64,000 nucleotides of DNA from Rhodoblastus sp963710275 (GTDB lineage Bacteria > Pseudomonadota > Alphaproteobacteria > Rhizobiales > Beijerinckiaceae), in contig CAVPZS010000002.1 of the NCBI GenBank assembly GCA_963710275.1, forward strand, positions 248,001 through 312,000, written 5' to 3'. The notes under the pieces were generated by a model. It did no database searches. It saw nothing but the letters and a program-made list of their open reading frames with translations, and was not told the origin of the DNA. Both the position numbers and the translations under genes were made by a program. Shown one piece after another: positions 38,913-48,531 of the stretch (within the stretch, counting starts at the first letter, position 1; every line of letters starts with the position of its first letter).

Positions 38913-39641
38913 TCAGCCGGCCTTGCTGCGGTTGCGCCGCGCCCACTGGTTGAGCCCCTCCACCAGCATGGAAAAGCCGATGGCGGCGTAGATGAACCCC
39001 TTCGGGACCGGATAGCCAAAGCCGTCGGCGACGAGGGTCATGCCGATCAGCAGCAGGAAGCTGAGCGCCAGCATCTTCACTGTGGGATGCTTGCGGATGA
39101 AGACGCCGATGGGGCCGGAGGCCCAGATCATCATGCCGACGGCGACGATCACGGCGGCGAACATGATGGTCAGGTCGTCGGCCATGCCGAGCGCGGTCAG
39201 CACGCTGTCGAGGGAAAAGACAATGTCGAGCAGGGCGATCTGGGCTATCGCCCGCGCCATCGAGCCCGCGCTCTTGCCGTCAGGCGCGTCATCGCGGTCG
39301 GGGTCGATTTCCCCATGGATTTCCATCGTGCCCTTGTAGAGCAGGAACAGGCCGCCGAGCGACAGCACGATGTCGCGGCCGGAAAATCCATGGCCCAGCA
39401 CGTGGAAAAGCGGCAGGATCAGCCTGGTCAGCCAGAACATGCTGGACAGCAGGGCGAGCCGCAGCGCGACGGCGAGGGCCAGGCCGATCCGGCCGGCAAG
39501 GGCCTGTTTTTCGACGGGCAGGTTTTGCGTGGCCAGCGCGACGAAGACGAGGTTGTCGACGCCGAGCACGATTTCGAGCCCCGTCAGCGTCAGCAGGCTG
39601 AGCCAGGCTTGCGGATGAGCGAAAACCGCGAAGATTTGCAA
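38913..39641 (-). CDS. TerC-family integral membrane protein
   Basis: 242 residues with about seven membrane segments. Family motifs are LTGLEIVLGVDNLVFVALAT and IALLDIVFSLDSVLTALGMA, each with membrane Asp residues, and GPIGVFIRKHPTVKMLALSF. TerC proteins are linked to metal (mainly manganese) export and co-translocational metalation of exoenzymes. The gene is monocistronic in this window. Confidence 0.9.
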   Translation of the reverse strand: MQIFAVFAHPQAWLSLLTLTGLEIVLGVDNLVFVALATQNLPVEKQALAGRIGLALAVALRLALLSSMFWLTRLILPLFHVLGHGFSGRDIVLSLGGLFLLYKGTMEIHGEIDPDRDDAPDGKSAGSMARAIAQIALLDIVFSLDSVLTALGMADDLTIMFAAVIVAVGMMIWASGPIGVFIRKHPTVKMLALSFLLLIGMTLVADGFGYPVPKGFIYAAIGFSMLVEGLNQWARRNRSKAG

Positions 39642-39773
39642 TGGGCATTCCCCCGAGGCGCTGAGTCGGCGTCAGCCGCAAGGGACACAAAGCCAAAGCC
39701 CTGCCGGATTGCAAGACGAAAATGGCGCAAAAATTCTTGGCGCGATGCGGCGCGGCGTGGTCCAATGACGCCC

Positions 39774-41062
39774 ATGAGCCTGATTGACGCGAGAACAGCT
39801 GTTGCGACGCATGTTCGACGCCGCCATCGCCTCGGCGCAGCCGGCGCTGTGCCTGCCGCAATATTTGCCGCCGCGCCCCAGGGGCCGGACCATCGTCATC
39901 GGCGCGGGAAAAGCCTCTGCCGCCATGGCGCAGGCCCTTGAAGGCCATTGGGCAAAAGTAAATTGTAATTCGCCGCTCGAAGGGCTCGTCGTCACCCGTT
40001 ATGGCTATTCCCAGCCCTGCGAGCGCATAAAAATCGTCGAGGCGGCGCATCCCCTGCCCGACGAGGCGGGCATGCGCGCCGCGCAGGACATCGCGCGGCT
40101 GGTCGGCGGCCTCGGCGCCGACGATCTGGTCATCGCGCTGATTTCGGGCGGCGGCTCGTCGCTGCTGGCGGCGCCCGCGCCGGGCCTGACTCTCGCCGAC
40201 AAGCAAGCGGTCGCCGCGGCGCTGCTGAAAAGCGGCGCGACGATTTCGGAAATCAATTGCGTGCGCCGGCATTTGTCTTCGCTCAAGGGCGGCCGCCTCG
40301 GCGCGCTTTGCGCCCCGGCCAAGCTTGTCGCCCTGTTGATTTCAGACGTTCCCGGCGACGATCCGCTCGACATCGCCTCCGGCCCCACCGTCGCCGACCC
40401 CACGACCTGCGCCGACGCGCTGGCGGTGCTGGCGCGCTATCGTGTGGACGCGCCCGAAGCGGTGCAAAAGCTGCTGCGCGGCGGCGCCTGCGAAAGCATA
40501 AAGCCTGGCGATCCGCGTCTGGCGCGGGCGGAGACGCGGATGATCGCCACGCCGCACATGGCGCTGGAAGCCGCCGCCCAGGCCGCGCGCGGACGCCGGC
40601 TATGAAGCGATCATCCTCAGCGACCGCGTCGAGGGCGAAGCGCGCGAGGTCGCCAAGGTCTTCGCCGCCCTGGCGCTCGAATGCGCCGCTCGTGACGCGC
40701 CGTTCCGGCCGCCCTGCGTCCTGCTTTCCGGCGGCGAGACCACGGTCACCGTGCGCGGCACAGGTCGCGGCGGCCGCAATGTCGAGTTCCTGTTGTCGCT
40801 GGCCCTCGCGCTCCGGGGCGCGCCCGGCGTTTACGCCCTGGCCGGCGACACCGACGGCGTGGACGGCGCGGAGGAGATCGCGGGCGCGGTGATCGCCCCC
40901 GACAGTCTCGAGCGCGCCCGGGCCGAGGGTATCGATCCGCGCGAAAAACTCGACGACAACGACGGCCACGGCTTTTTCTCCGCCTTGGGCGACAGCGTCG
41001 TCACCGGGCCGACCCTGACCAATGTCAATGATTTCCGCGCCATCCTGATCGAAGGCAAATAA
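39774..41062 (+). CDS. Glycerate 2-kinase (MOFRL family), two frameshifts
   Basis: The ATG at 39774 gives MSLIDAR; after one extra base near 39794 the frame continues QLLRRMFDAAIASAQPAL, RTIVIGAGKASAAMAQALEG, IALISGGGSSLLAAPAPGL, INCVRRHLSSLKGGRLGAL and DVPGDDPLDIASGPTVADP. A second extra base near 40594 leads to AGYEAIILSDRVEGEAREVA, PCVLLSGGETTVTVRGTGRG, GRNVEFLLSLALAL and LAGDTDGVDG. Corrected length is 428 residues. The enzyme phosphorylates glycerate to 2-phosphoglycerate in serine-cycle or glyoxylate/photorespiratory salvage pathways. Its neighbours are unrelated. Confidence 0.85.
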
Positions 41063-41088
41063 AGCTGTTGGGAGAAGGAGGCGCCGCC

Positions 41089-41472
41089 TCAGGGCTTGAG
41101 CTCGGCCAGTTCCATGTGAAGCGCGATCAGCATGTCCGCCGCCGAATCTTTGGTCGCATGGCTGCTGATGGGAAAGAAATGTTCGCCCTCGCGCTGGCCG
41201 ACGAAAATCCAGTAGGTTTTCGCGCGGCGACGGAACAGGCCCGAGGGCTTGCCGACCCCGAGGCAGACGACCGCCTCGGCGTCCCCGACGATCAGGGAGA
41301 GATCGGTAGCGTCGAAATGGTCGATCCCCTCCTGCGACGCATTGAAACCGGGGGAATTTTCGGCGGCGCGGCGTTTTGCGAGGGCGCGGCGGATCGCCGT
41401 CTTGATCGAGTCCGGCAGGAGCGCGGCGTCCACGAGGCGGTCGTCGCGGGGAATGTCCCGCGGCTGCGGCAT
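41089..41472 (-). CDS. Conserved-looking hypothetical protein (127 aa)
   Basis: No family recognised. SLIVGDAEAVVCLGVGKPSG and FRRRAKTYWIFVGQREGEHF suggest an alpha/beta soluble protein. There are no signal peptide, membrane segment or metal motif. It converges on the glycerate kinase gene and lies downstream of the XRE-cupin regulator on the same strand, 88 bp apart. Confidence 0.5.
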   Translation of the reverse strand: MPQPRDIPRDDRLVDAALLPDSIKTAIRRALAKRRAAENSPGFNASQEGIDHFDATDLSLIVGDAEAVVCLGVGKPSGLFRRRAKTYWIFVGQREGEHFFPISSHATKDSAADMLIALHMELAELKP

Positions 41473-41560
41473 GAAGGGCTCCGAGGAAGGACAAGCGAAT
41501 CCAGAGAATACTAGCCTGTCCGTAGCGGCAAGTGAAGCGCAGGCGACGGGAGAAGCGACC

Positions 41561-42178
41561 TCACTCCATCGCCGCGGCCTTCAAGATGCAGATCATCACC
41601 GCCCGCGCTGAAATGGCGCCGGCGTTGCGGATCAGGTGCGGGCGGTCGGCGCGATAGCGCAGGGTCTCGCCGGCGCGCACGATTTCCGTCTCGCCGCCGA
41701 CCTCGACCTGCAACTCGCCCTCGCCCACCGACAGGCATTCCACCGCGCCGCGCTGGTGGGCGTCGGATTCCAGCACGCCGCCCGGATCGGCCAGCAAATC
41801 ATAGCTTTGCAGCCATTCCACGGTCTTGATCCAGCCGGTGATCGCCAGCCGGCATTTGCCGTCGTCGGAAACGAGGATCGGCGTATCCCCCCGGGAAATC
41901 TTCTCGATGAAGGGCGAATTGTCGCGGTCCTGCAGCACCCGCTCGATCGAGACGTCCAGCGCCTGCGAAAGGCGCCAGATCGTCGCCAGCGTCGGATTGG
42001 TCTCGTTGCGCTCGATCTGGCTGATGATCGACTTGGCGACGCCTGATTGTTCGGACAGTTCCGACAGCGAGAGATTATAGGCCTTGCGCAGCCGCTGCAC
42101 GGTCTTGCCCAGCTGCCCCGATACCGCTACGGCGCCCGCCTCCAGCGCCTTCTGCTTGTCCCGCCCCTCGACGCCCAT
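41561..42178 (-). CDS. XRE-family regulator with C-terminal cupin domain
   Basis: 205 residues. The HTH covers about 25-80: LGKTVQRLRKAYNLSLSELS, EQSGVAKSIISQIERNETNP. The cupin covers about 125-200, with GAVECLSVGEGELQVEVGGE and RAGETLRYRADRPHLIRNAG. This layout (SutR/PuuR-like) usually senses a small metabolite through the cupin. The neighbouring EamA exporter, 103 bp upstream on the same strand, is a plausible target. Confidence 0.85.
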   Translation of the reverse strand: MGVEGRDKQKALEAGAVAVSGQLGKTVQRLRKAYNLSLSELSEQSGVAKSIISQIERNETNPTLATIWRLSQALDVSIERVLQDRDNSPFIEKISRGDTPILVSDDGKCRLAITGWIKTVEWLQSYDLLADPGGVLESDAHQRGAVECLSVGEGELQVEVGGETEIVRAGETLRYRADRPHLIRNAGAISARAVMICILKAAAME

Positions 42179-42281
42179 AGGTTCATTCCAGACAAAATTC
42201 TGCGCTCGTTTGTCAGACTAGCCAGTTTCGTTTGGAATATCGAACGAAAAACAGGAATCCGGCGCTCCGTCGTCTCATGAA

Positions 42282-43257
42282 TTAGGCGAAAGGGCCGCCG
42301 CCGCGCGCAACTATCGCCGCCTTGCGGCGCGCACGCCTTTCGCCCAGGATCGCCAGCAGGCCCGAGCCGGCGATGGCCGCCGCGCCGATCAGGACCGCGA
42401 GGCTTGGCCATTGATCGAAAAAGGCCACGCCGGCCAGCAGCGCCCAGACCATGGCGAGGTAGTCGAAGGAGGCGAGCAGTGAGACGTCGGCGAAGCGATA
42501 GGCCTGGGTCATGAGGATTTGCGCGACGCCGCCGGCGACGCCGACCACCGCCAGCGCGCCCCAGACGCGCGCATCCGGCGCGACATAGGCCTGCGAGGCG
42601 AAGAATGGCGCTCCCGGCGCGCTCGCCGGCCAGACTTGCGCGAGCGCCAGCACCAGACCGCCGAAAAGCGTGGTGAGGCAGGTGAAATAGAAGACGATGG
42701 CGCCGGTATGCTCGGAGGCTGTCAACCGCCGCGTCTGCACCTGCGCCATGGCGGCGCAACCCGCGCCGGTCAGGGCGATGATGGCGCCAAAACCTTGCGC
42801 GGCCAGAACCTTGCGCGCCCGCGCCCGCGACCAGGCCGAAATGATCCGAAAGCATGGCGAGCACGCCGGTAAATCCGATCGCCACCGCAATCCAGCGCGC
42901 CAGATGCACCTTTTCGCGCAGTCCGAACGCCGCGATCAGGGTGATGAAGATCGGCGATGCGTAAAAATAGGCGGTGGCGTCGGCGAGCGGCAGCAGCGAC
43001 AGGCTCATGAAATTGGCGAACATGCCGGCCGATCCGAACAGTCCGCGTCCCAGATGGCCGAGCGGGCGGCGCGTCGCCAGATGGCCCGGCAGGTCGCCGC
43101 TGACACGGAGCCAGGCCAGCAGCACCGCCAGGGCGAAGGCGGAGCGGAAGAACACGATCTCCGCCACCGGACAATCCGGCGCGGCCGAGCGCACGCCGAT
43201 CGACATGGCGGTAAAACCGAGGGTGGCGAGGGTTTTCAGTAGAATACCGGTGAACAT
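42282..43257 (-). CDS. EamA/RhaT-family membrane exporter, one frameshift
   Basis: About ten membrane helices in two EamA repeats. The first repeat, from MFTGILLKTLATLGFTAMSI, contains EIVFFRSAFALAVLLAW, AYFYASPIFITLIAAFGLRE and WIAVAIGFTGVLAMLSD. After an extra base near 42830 the second repeat reads ALTGAGCAAMAQVQTRRLTA, YRFADVSLLASFDYLAMVWA and IGAAAIAGSGLLAILGERRA. Corrected length is 324 residues. Such carriers export amino acids or related metabolites. It is divergent from the LpxH-like gene. Confidence 0.85.
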
Positions 43258-43300
43258 CCAGGGTCCGAAATCAGCATCGTCATCGTAACGCAATATTAGG

Positions 43301-44194
43301 ATGGCAGCACGTTCAGGAGAAAATCCAGCGAGCACGACCATGACCGAAGCGCATGATGCGAATGCCGACTCAAGCCAGCCGAACCATTATCGCACTTTGT
43401 TTCTTTCGGATATTCATCTGGGCACGCGCGGCAGCCAGGCGGACCTGCTGCTGGACTTCCTCAGGCACAATGAATCCGAGGAGCTTTTCCTCGTCGGCGA
43501 CATTGTCGACGGCTGGCGGCTGAAATCCGGCTGGTACTGGCCGCAGGCGCATAACGACGTCATCCAGAAGTTGCTGCGCAAGGTGCGCAAGGGCGCCCGG
43601 GTGGTCTTCATTCCCGGCAATCACGACGAATTCGCCCGGGATTTCGTCGGCATGGAGTTCGGCGGCGTCGAGGTCGTCGACCACGTCATCCACGAAACTG
43701 CCGACGGCAGGAAATTCCTGGTGATCCACGGCGACCAGTTCGACATTGTCGTGCGCCACGCCCGCTGGCTCGCCCATCTCGGCGACTGGGCCTATGATTT
43801 CGCGATCTGGATCAACACCTGGTTCAACGCCCTGCGCAGGCGGCTCGGCCTGCCCTACTGGTCCTTCTCGAAATGGGCCAAGCTCAAGGTGAAGAACGCG
43901 GTCAGCTTCATCGGCGCCTTCGAGGTCCTGCTTGCCGGCGAGGCCCGCAAGCGCGGCGTCGACGGCGTCGTCTGCGGCCATATCCACCATGCGGTGATTC
44001 GCGACATCGAAGGGATCACCTATGTGAACACCGGCGATTTCGTTGAATCCTGCACGGCCATCGCCGAACATCACGACGGCCGCCTGGAGCTGATCCACTG
44101 GAGCCTGCTGGAATCCGAGCGCGCGCCGGAGACGCAAGCCGTCGCCCTGTCGGCGCCGGCCGCGCCGCTGGAAACGGCTACGGCCGCAGAGTGA
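43301..44194 (+). CDS. LpxH-like metallophosphoesterase (UDP-2,3-diacylglucosamine diphosphatase family)
   Basis: Metal-binding blocks appear in the family order: TLFLSDIHLGTRGSQADLL (D, H), LFLVGDIVDGWRLKSGWYWP (D), VVFIPGNHDEFARDFVG (N, H), FLVIHGDQFDIVVRHARWL (H) and VVCGHIHHAVIRDIEGITYV (H, H). The long family of 270-300 residues, as here, is membrane-associated and hydrolyses UDP-diacylglucosamine in lipid A synthesis or acts on related phosphodiesters. A start at the second Met (43340, MTEAHDANADS) is equally possible. The C-terminus is Ala/Pro-rich. The frame is intact. Confidence 0.82.
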   Translation: MAARSGENPASTTMTEAHDANADSSQPNHYRTLFLSDIHLGTRGSQADLLLDFLRHNESEELFLVGDIVDGWRLKSGWYWPQAHNDVIQKLLRKVRKGARVVFIPGNHDEFARDFVGMEFGGVEVVDHVIHETADGRKFLVIHGDQFDIVVRHARWLAHLGDWAYDFAIWINTWFNALRRRLGLPYWSFSKWAKLKVKNAVSFIGAFEVLLAGEARKRGVDGVVCGHIHHAVIRDIEGITYVNTGDFVESCTAIAEHHDGRLELIHWSLLESERAPETQAVALSAPAAPLETATAAE

Positions 44195-44225
44195 AGGCGT
44201 TGACCAGCTCCGCCTTAGGCGGGGC

Positions 44226-44549
44226 CTAGTCCCGCTCCTTCTCCACGGGCTCGCCGGCGCCGACCCAGTCGATCATCGAGCCGGCGTAATGGGCGTTGGC
44301 GTCGCGCCGGCCGCCCAGTTGCGCCATTTCGATCGCCCTGAGCGTCCGCTGGCCCGAGCGGCAGGAAAACACCACGCGCTTGCCCGCCTCGCGCGGCAGT
44401 TTCGCCGGGTCGAAAGCCGACAGGGGAAACAGTTTGGCGCCGGGAATGTGGCCCGCCGCATATTCGTTCGGCTCGCGCACGTCGAGCAGCGTGATCGTCC
44501 CCTCGCTCAGTCCCTTTTTCAGCTCCTCGCGCGTCACCACTTCCACCAT
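44226..44549 (-). CDS. Rhodanese-domain protein
   Basis: 107 residues, a single rhodanese domain. ITLLDVREPNEYAAGHIPGA is the CH2A-like entry; Cys63 in VVFSCRSGQRTLRAIEM is the sulfur-carrying residue. It probably transfers sulfur or acts as a persulfide or phosphate sensor. It lies between the LpxH-like gene (convergent) and a divergent exported protein. Confidence 0.87.
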   Translation of the reverse strand: MVEVVTREELKKGLSEGTITLLDVREPNEYAAGHIPGAKLFPLSAFDPAKLPREAGKRVVFSCRSGQRTLRAIEMAQLGGRRDANAHYAGSMIDWVGAGEPVEKERD

Positions 44550-44690
44550 TGCCCCGTTCTCCGTAATCTCGAACCGATTCGCCGCAAGTTAGACCTATTT
44601 CCCGGCATTTCCAGTCGGCCGCCAGAATTTTGACGCAAGATTTCAGTTCCTTCACTGACGGCGCCCGCGCCGCCCCTCCGGAGTTCCTCG

Positions 44691-45950
44691 ATGCAGTCAT
44701 TCGTACGCGCCGCCGTTTTCGCCCTGATCTGCCTTGTGGCTGCGCCTGTCGCCGCCGCCGACCTCGCGCTGGACCAGACTGTGCTGACAACAGGCGAAAA
44801 GGGACGAATCACCTTCAAGGCGATCGCCCTGAGCGATTGCAACCTGACCAGGGAGGAGGCGACAAGCCTGTTTTCCGGCGCCCTTTCGCGCGAAGACTCC
44901 GGCGCGATGCTGGACCGCATGTCGGCGAAAGAGCTGAAAATCCCGGAAATGGAGATTGTCGCCGAGAATGGCGACCATTTCACGATGCATGACGTGGTTG
45001 CGGAAAATATCGCCAAGGGCGGCGCCGATACGCTCGCCGCTGCGTCGATCGACGGCGTGTTGCCCGACGACAGCGGCGATTCCACCGTGCATTCCGGCGC
45101 GATCCGCGTCAGCCATATCGCCCTGCCCGGCCTCGCCGCCGCGCTGCGCGTCGGCGACGTCGGGCTGGCGGCCTTTCGCTTCGCCCATCTCGACTGGGAC
45201 GGCGGCGACATGAGCGTGGTGGACAAGGGCACGGCGGCGGGCGCTCCGGGCGGCAATCGCGTCGCCCTCCATGCCGGCGCAGCCAAGGTCGATCAGGTTC
45301 TGGACGCCGAAGGCGCGCCGCAGGACGTCAATGCCGTCATGACCGGCCTTTCGCTGAAAATGCCGCCGCAATCGAAGGGCGGCGCGGCGCTGAGCGCCTT
45401 CGGCTATCCCGAGGTCGGCGCCGACGCGCATTTCGCCGGCGGCTACGACGCGGCGGCCAAGACCTACCGCCTCGGCGATTATTCGCTCGACCTGCGCAAT
45501 ATCGGCAAGATCGCCCTCAGCGGCCAGTTTTCCGGCATGGACAAGTCGGCGCTGGTCGGCGAAAAGGCGGCGCGGCAACAGGCCATCGAGGCCTCGACGG
45601 TCGACTGGGCCCAGATCAACGTCACCGACGCCGGCCTGTTCGACAAGATCGTCGCCTATGTCGCCCTGACCAAGGGCGAGGCGCCCTCTGCCGTCAGGAA
45701 TGAATGGCGCGCCATTGTCTCGCAGGCGCCGCTGCTGTTTTCCGGCGCCCCGGCCATCGGCGCCACGGCGCGGGAGCTCGACCGCTTCATCGCCGACCCG
45801 AAAACCCTCACCTTGCGCGTCAAAGGCAAGGATGCGCCGCTGAAGGTCGGCGACCTCGGCCATATCGGCGATCCCACCGCCTTCGTGAACCGACTGGACG
45901 TCACGGGGACGCCTGCCGCCGCAAAGCCGGCGCCGGGCGTAAAACCCTGA
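44691..45950 (+). CDS. Exported protein of unknown function (419 aa)
   Basis: A Sec signal peptide occupies residues 1-23 (VFALICLVAAPVAAADLALD). The mature part is beta-rich with repeated patterns such as GAIRVSHIALPGLAAALRVG, FRFAHLDWDGGDMSVVDKG and YSLDLRNIGKIALSGQFSG. I recognise no family. VDWAQINVTDAGLFDKIVAY and FIADPKTLTLRVKGKDAPLK give it a layered look like periplasmic or outer-membrane-associated AsmA-type proteins, but this is only an impression. Its frame is intact. maeB starts 80 bp downstream. Confidence 0.55.
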   Translation: MQSFVRAAVFALICLVAAPVAAADLALDQTVLTTGEKGRITFKAIALSDCNLTREEATSLFSGALSREDSGAMLDRMSAKELKIPEMEIVAENGDHFTMHDVVAENIAKGGADTLAAASIDGVLPDDSGDSTVHSGAIRVSHIALPGLAAALRVGDVGLAAFRFAHLDWDGGDMSVVDKGTAAGAPGGNRVALHAGAAKVDQVLDAEGAPQDVNAVMTGLSLKMPPQSKGGAALSAFGYPEVGADAHFAGGYDAAAKTYRLGDYSLDLRNIGKIALSGQFSGMDKSALVGEKAARQQAIEASTVDWAQINVTDAGLFDKIVAYVALTKGEAPSAVRNEWRAIVSQAPLLFSGAPAIGATARELDRFIADPKTLTLRVKGKDAPLKVGDLGHIGDPTAFVNRLDVTGTPAAAKPAPGVKP

Positions 45951-46029
45951 AGCCAAGGTTGACTTGCTGTTACATGAACGCGCCACACTGGCGCCCGAAA
46001 TCAGCGCTGCACGGCGCAGGGGGAACATC

Positions 46030-48330
46030 ATGACCGAACGTCTCACTTCCGACATGCAATCAGGCGCGTTGGTCTATCACTCCCATCCCCGGCCGGGAAA
46101 ACTCGAAATACGCGCGACAAAGCCGCTCGGCAACCAGCGCGATCTGGCGCTGGCCTATTCGCCCGGCGTCGCGGCGCCCTGCCTCGCCATCGCCGAAAAC
46201 CCGGCGCGCGCCGCCGACTACACCATCCGGCAGAACCTCGTCGCGGTCATCACCAACGGCACGGCCGTGCTCGGCCTCGGCGACATCGGCCCGCTCGCGG
46301 CCAAGCCGGTGATGGAGGGCAAGGCCGTCCTGTTCAAGAAATTCGCCGGCATCGACGTGTTCGACCTGGAAATGGCCGGCCACGACGTCGAAAAGCTGGT
46401 GGACGCCATCGCGGCGCTGGAGCCGACCTTCGGCGGCATCAACCTCGAGGACATCAAGGCCCCCGAGTGTTTTGAGATCGAACGGCTGCTGCGCGAACGC
46501 ATGTCGATCCCGGTGTTCCACGACGACCAGCATGGCACCGCCATCATCGTCAGCGCCGCCGTGCGCAACGGACTGCAATTGGCCGGCAAGAAAATCGAGG
46601 AGGCGAAGATCGTCGCCTCCGGCGCCGGCGCGGCGGCGCTGGCCTGCCTCAGCCTGCTGGTCGCGCTGGGCGCGAAGCGCGAAAACATCTTCGTCACCGA
46701 TCTCAAAGGCGTGGTCTACAAGGGCCGAAACGAGCTGATGGACCCGCTGAAGGAGACTTTTGCGCAGGAGACCTCCGCCCGCGCGCTGGCCGAGGTCATC
46801 CCCGGCGCCGACGTCTTCCTCGGTCTTTCGGCGGGCGGCGTCTTGAAACCCGAAATGGTCAAGACCATGGCGGCGACGCCGCTCATCCTGGCCCTGGCCA
46901 ATCCGCATCCCGAAATCACGCCGGAGGACGCGCTCAAGGTGCGCCCCGACGCCATGCTGTGCACCGGACGCTCGGACTATCCCAACCAGGTCAACAACGT
47001 CCTCTGCTTCCCCTATATCTTCCGCGGCGCGCTCGACGTCCACGCCACCACCATCAACGAGGCGATGAAGCTCGCGGCGGTGGACGCCATCGCCGCCCTG
47101 GCGCGCGAGGCGCCGTCGGACGTGGTGGCCCGCGCCTATGGCGGCGTCGCGCCAGTCTATGGCAAGAACTCGCTGATCCCCTCGCCTTTCGATCCGCGCC
47201 TGATCCTGCGCATCGCCCCCGCCGTGGCCAAGGCTGCGATGGACAGCGGCGTCGCGAAGAAGCCGATCGAGGATTTCGACGCCTATCAGGAAAAGCTGGA
47301 GCGCACGGTGTTCCGGTCCGGCTTCATCATGAAGCCGCTGATGCTGGCGGCGAAAGCCAGCCCCAAGCGCGTGGTCTATGCCGACGGCGAGGACGAGCGG
47401 GTGCTGCGCGCCGTGCAATCCGTGGTCGAGGAGAACATCGCCCAGCCGACGCTGATCGGACGCCGCGCCGTGGTGGAGAAAAGGTTGAAGCAATTCGGCC
47501 TGTCGCTGGCCATCGACAGGGATTTCGCGCTGATCGACCCGGAAAACGACCCGCGCTACAATGATTACGTCTCCACCCTGCTCGCCGTGGCCGGAAGGCG
47601 CGGCGTCAACCCCGACACCGCGCGCACGCTGGTGCGCACCAACAACACCGTGATCGGCGCGCTGGCGCTGAAGCGCGGCGAGGCCGACGCCCTGCTGTGC
47701 GGGCTCGGCGGACGCTTCGCGTCGCGGCTCGCCTATGTGAGGGACATCATCGGCCTCGCGCCCGGGGCAAGCGACTATTCGGCGGTGAGCCTGATGATCA
47801 CCAACCACGGCGCCTTCTTCATCGCCGACACCCATGTTCGCCGCGATCCCACGGCCAGGGAAATCGCCGAAACCGCCCTTCTCTGCGCCGTCCATGTCCG
47901 CCGCTTCGGCCTGACCCCGAAAATCGCGCTGGTCTCGCATTCCGATTTCGGCAGCGACGACTCCCCTTCGGCGCTGAAGATGCGCGCGGCGCTGGAACTG
48001 ATCCGCGACAGCGCGCCCGATCTCGAGGTGGACGGCGAAATGCAGGCCGACACCGCCCTGTCGCAGGAGGTCCGCAGCCGCGTCTATCCCAATTCGCGGC
48101 TGAAGGGCGAGGCCAATGTCCTGATCATGCCGGACATTTCCGCCGCCAACATCGCCTTCCAGATGACGAAGATGATGGCCGACGCCCTGCCGGTCGGCCC
48201 CATCCTGCTCGGCGCGGCCAAGCCCGCGCACATCATGACGCCCTCGATCACCGCGCGCGGCGTCGTCAACATGACAGCCGTGGCTGTTGCGGAAGCGCAA
48301 CAGAAGGACGAAGAACCGGATATGGCCTGA
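46030..48330 (+). CDS. maeB: NADP-dependent malic enzyme with phosphotransacetylase-like C-terminal domain
   Basis: 766 residues from MTERLTSDMQSGALVYHSHP. The malic domain shows LALAYSPGVAAPCLAIAENP, GLGDIGPLAAKPVMEGKAVL and FKKFAGIDVFDLEM. VFHDDQHGTAIIVSAAVRNG is the metal/substrate block, and EAKIVASGAGAAALACLSLL the NADP-binding site. Residues about 440-766 form a PTA-like domain (VVYADGEDERVLRAVQSVVE, IMPDISAANIAFQMTKMMAD), which is regulatory in this enzyme class. It decarboxylates malate to pyruvate for NADPH and gluconeogenesis. An open frame of 746 codons lies antisense and is an artefact of codon bias. Confidence 0.95.
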   Translation: MTERLTSDMQSGALVYHSHPRPGKLEIRATKPLGNQRDLALAYSPGVAAPCLAIAENPARAADYTIRQNLVAVITNGTAVLGLGDIGPLAAKPVMEGKAVLFKKFAGIDVFDLEMAGHDVEKLVDAIAALEPTFGGINLEDIKAPECFEIERLLRERMSIPVFHDDQHGTAIIVSAAVRNGLQLAGKKIEEAKIVASGAGAAALACLSLLVALGAKRENIFVTDLKGVVYKGRNELMDPLKETFAQETSARALAEVIPGADVFLGLSAGGVLKPEMVKTMAATPLILALANPHPEITPEDALKVRPDAMLCTGRSDYPNQVNNVLCFPYIFRGALDVHATTINEAMKLAAVDAIAALAREAPSDVVARAYGGVAPVYGKNSLIPSPFDPRLILRIAPAVAKAAMDSGVAKKPIEDFDAYQEKLERTVFRSGFIMKPLMLAAKASPKRVVYADGEDERVLRAVQSVVEENIAQPTLIGRRAVVEKRLKQFGLSLAIDRDFALIDPENDPRYNDYVSTLLAVAGRRGVNPDTARTLVRTNNTVIGALALKRGEADALLCGLGGRFASRLAYVRDIIGLAPGASDYSAVSLMITNHGAFFIADTHVRRDPTAREIAETALLCAVHVRRFGLTPKIALVSHSDFGSDDSPSALKMRAALELIRDSAPDLEVDGEMQADTALSQEVRSRVYPNSRLKGEANVLIMPDISAANIAFQMTKMMADALPVGPILLGAAKPAHIMTPSITARGVVNMTAVAVAEAQQKDEEPDMA

Positions 48331-48531
48331 GCCGGGGCCGTAAAAAAACGACTTTCGATGCTATATTATGCATGGTGACGGTTGGCTCGGGCGTTCACGC
48401 CCATGTTAACCGTACCGGCGACTTTTTGGCGGCGTGATTTGCGTCGCCCTCGAGACGCGTTAACGTTTTGTTATGCGCCTGTTCATCCGGAATGGCTAAA
48501 AGCACCGGGAACGAGCGACAAGGATGGGGTG

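Noticed and set aside
46060..48300. 746-codon open frame antisense to maeB
   Set aside because: The plus strand encodes a complete malic enzyme; the antisense protein is low-complexity Gly/Arg/His/Asp-rich and has no family signature.
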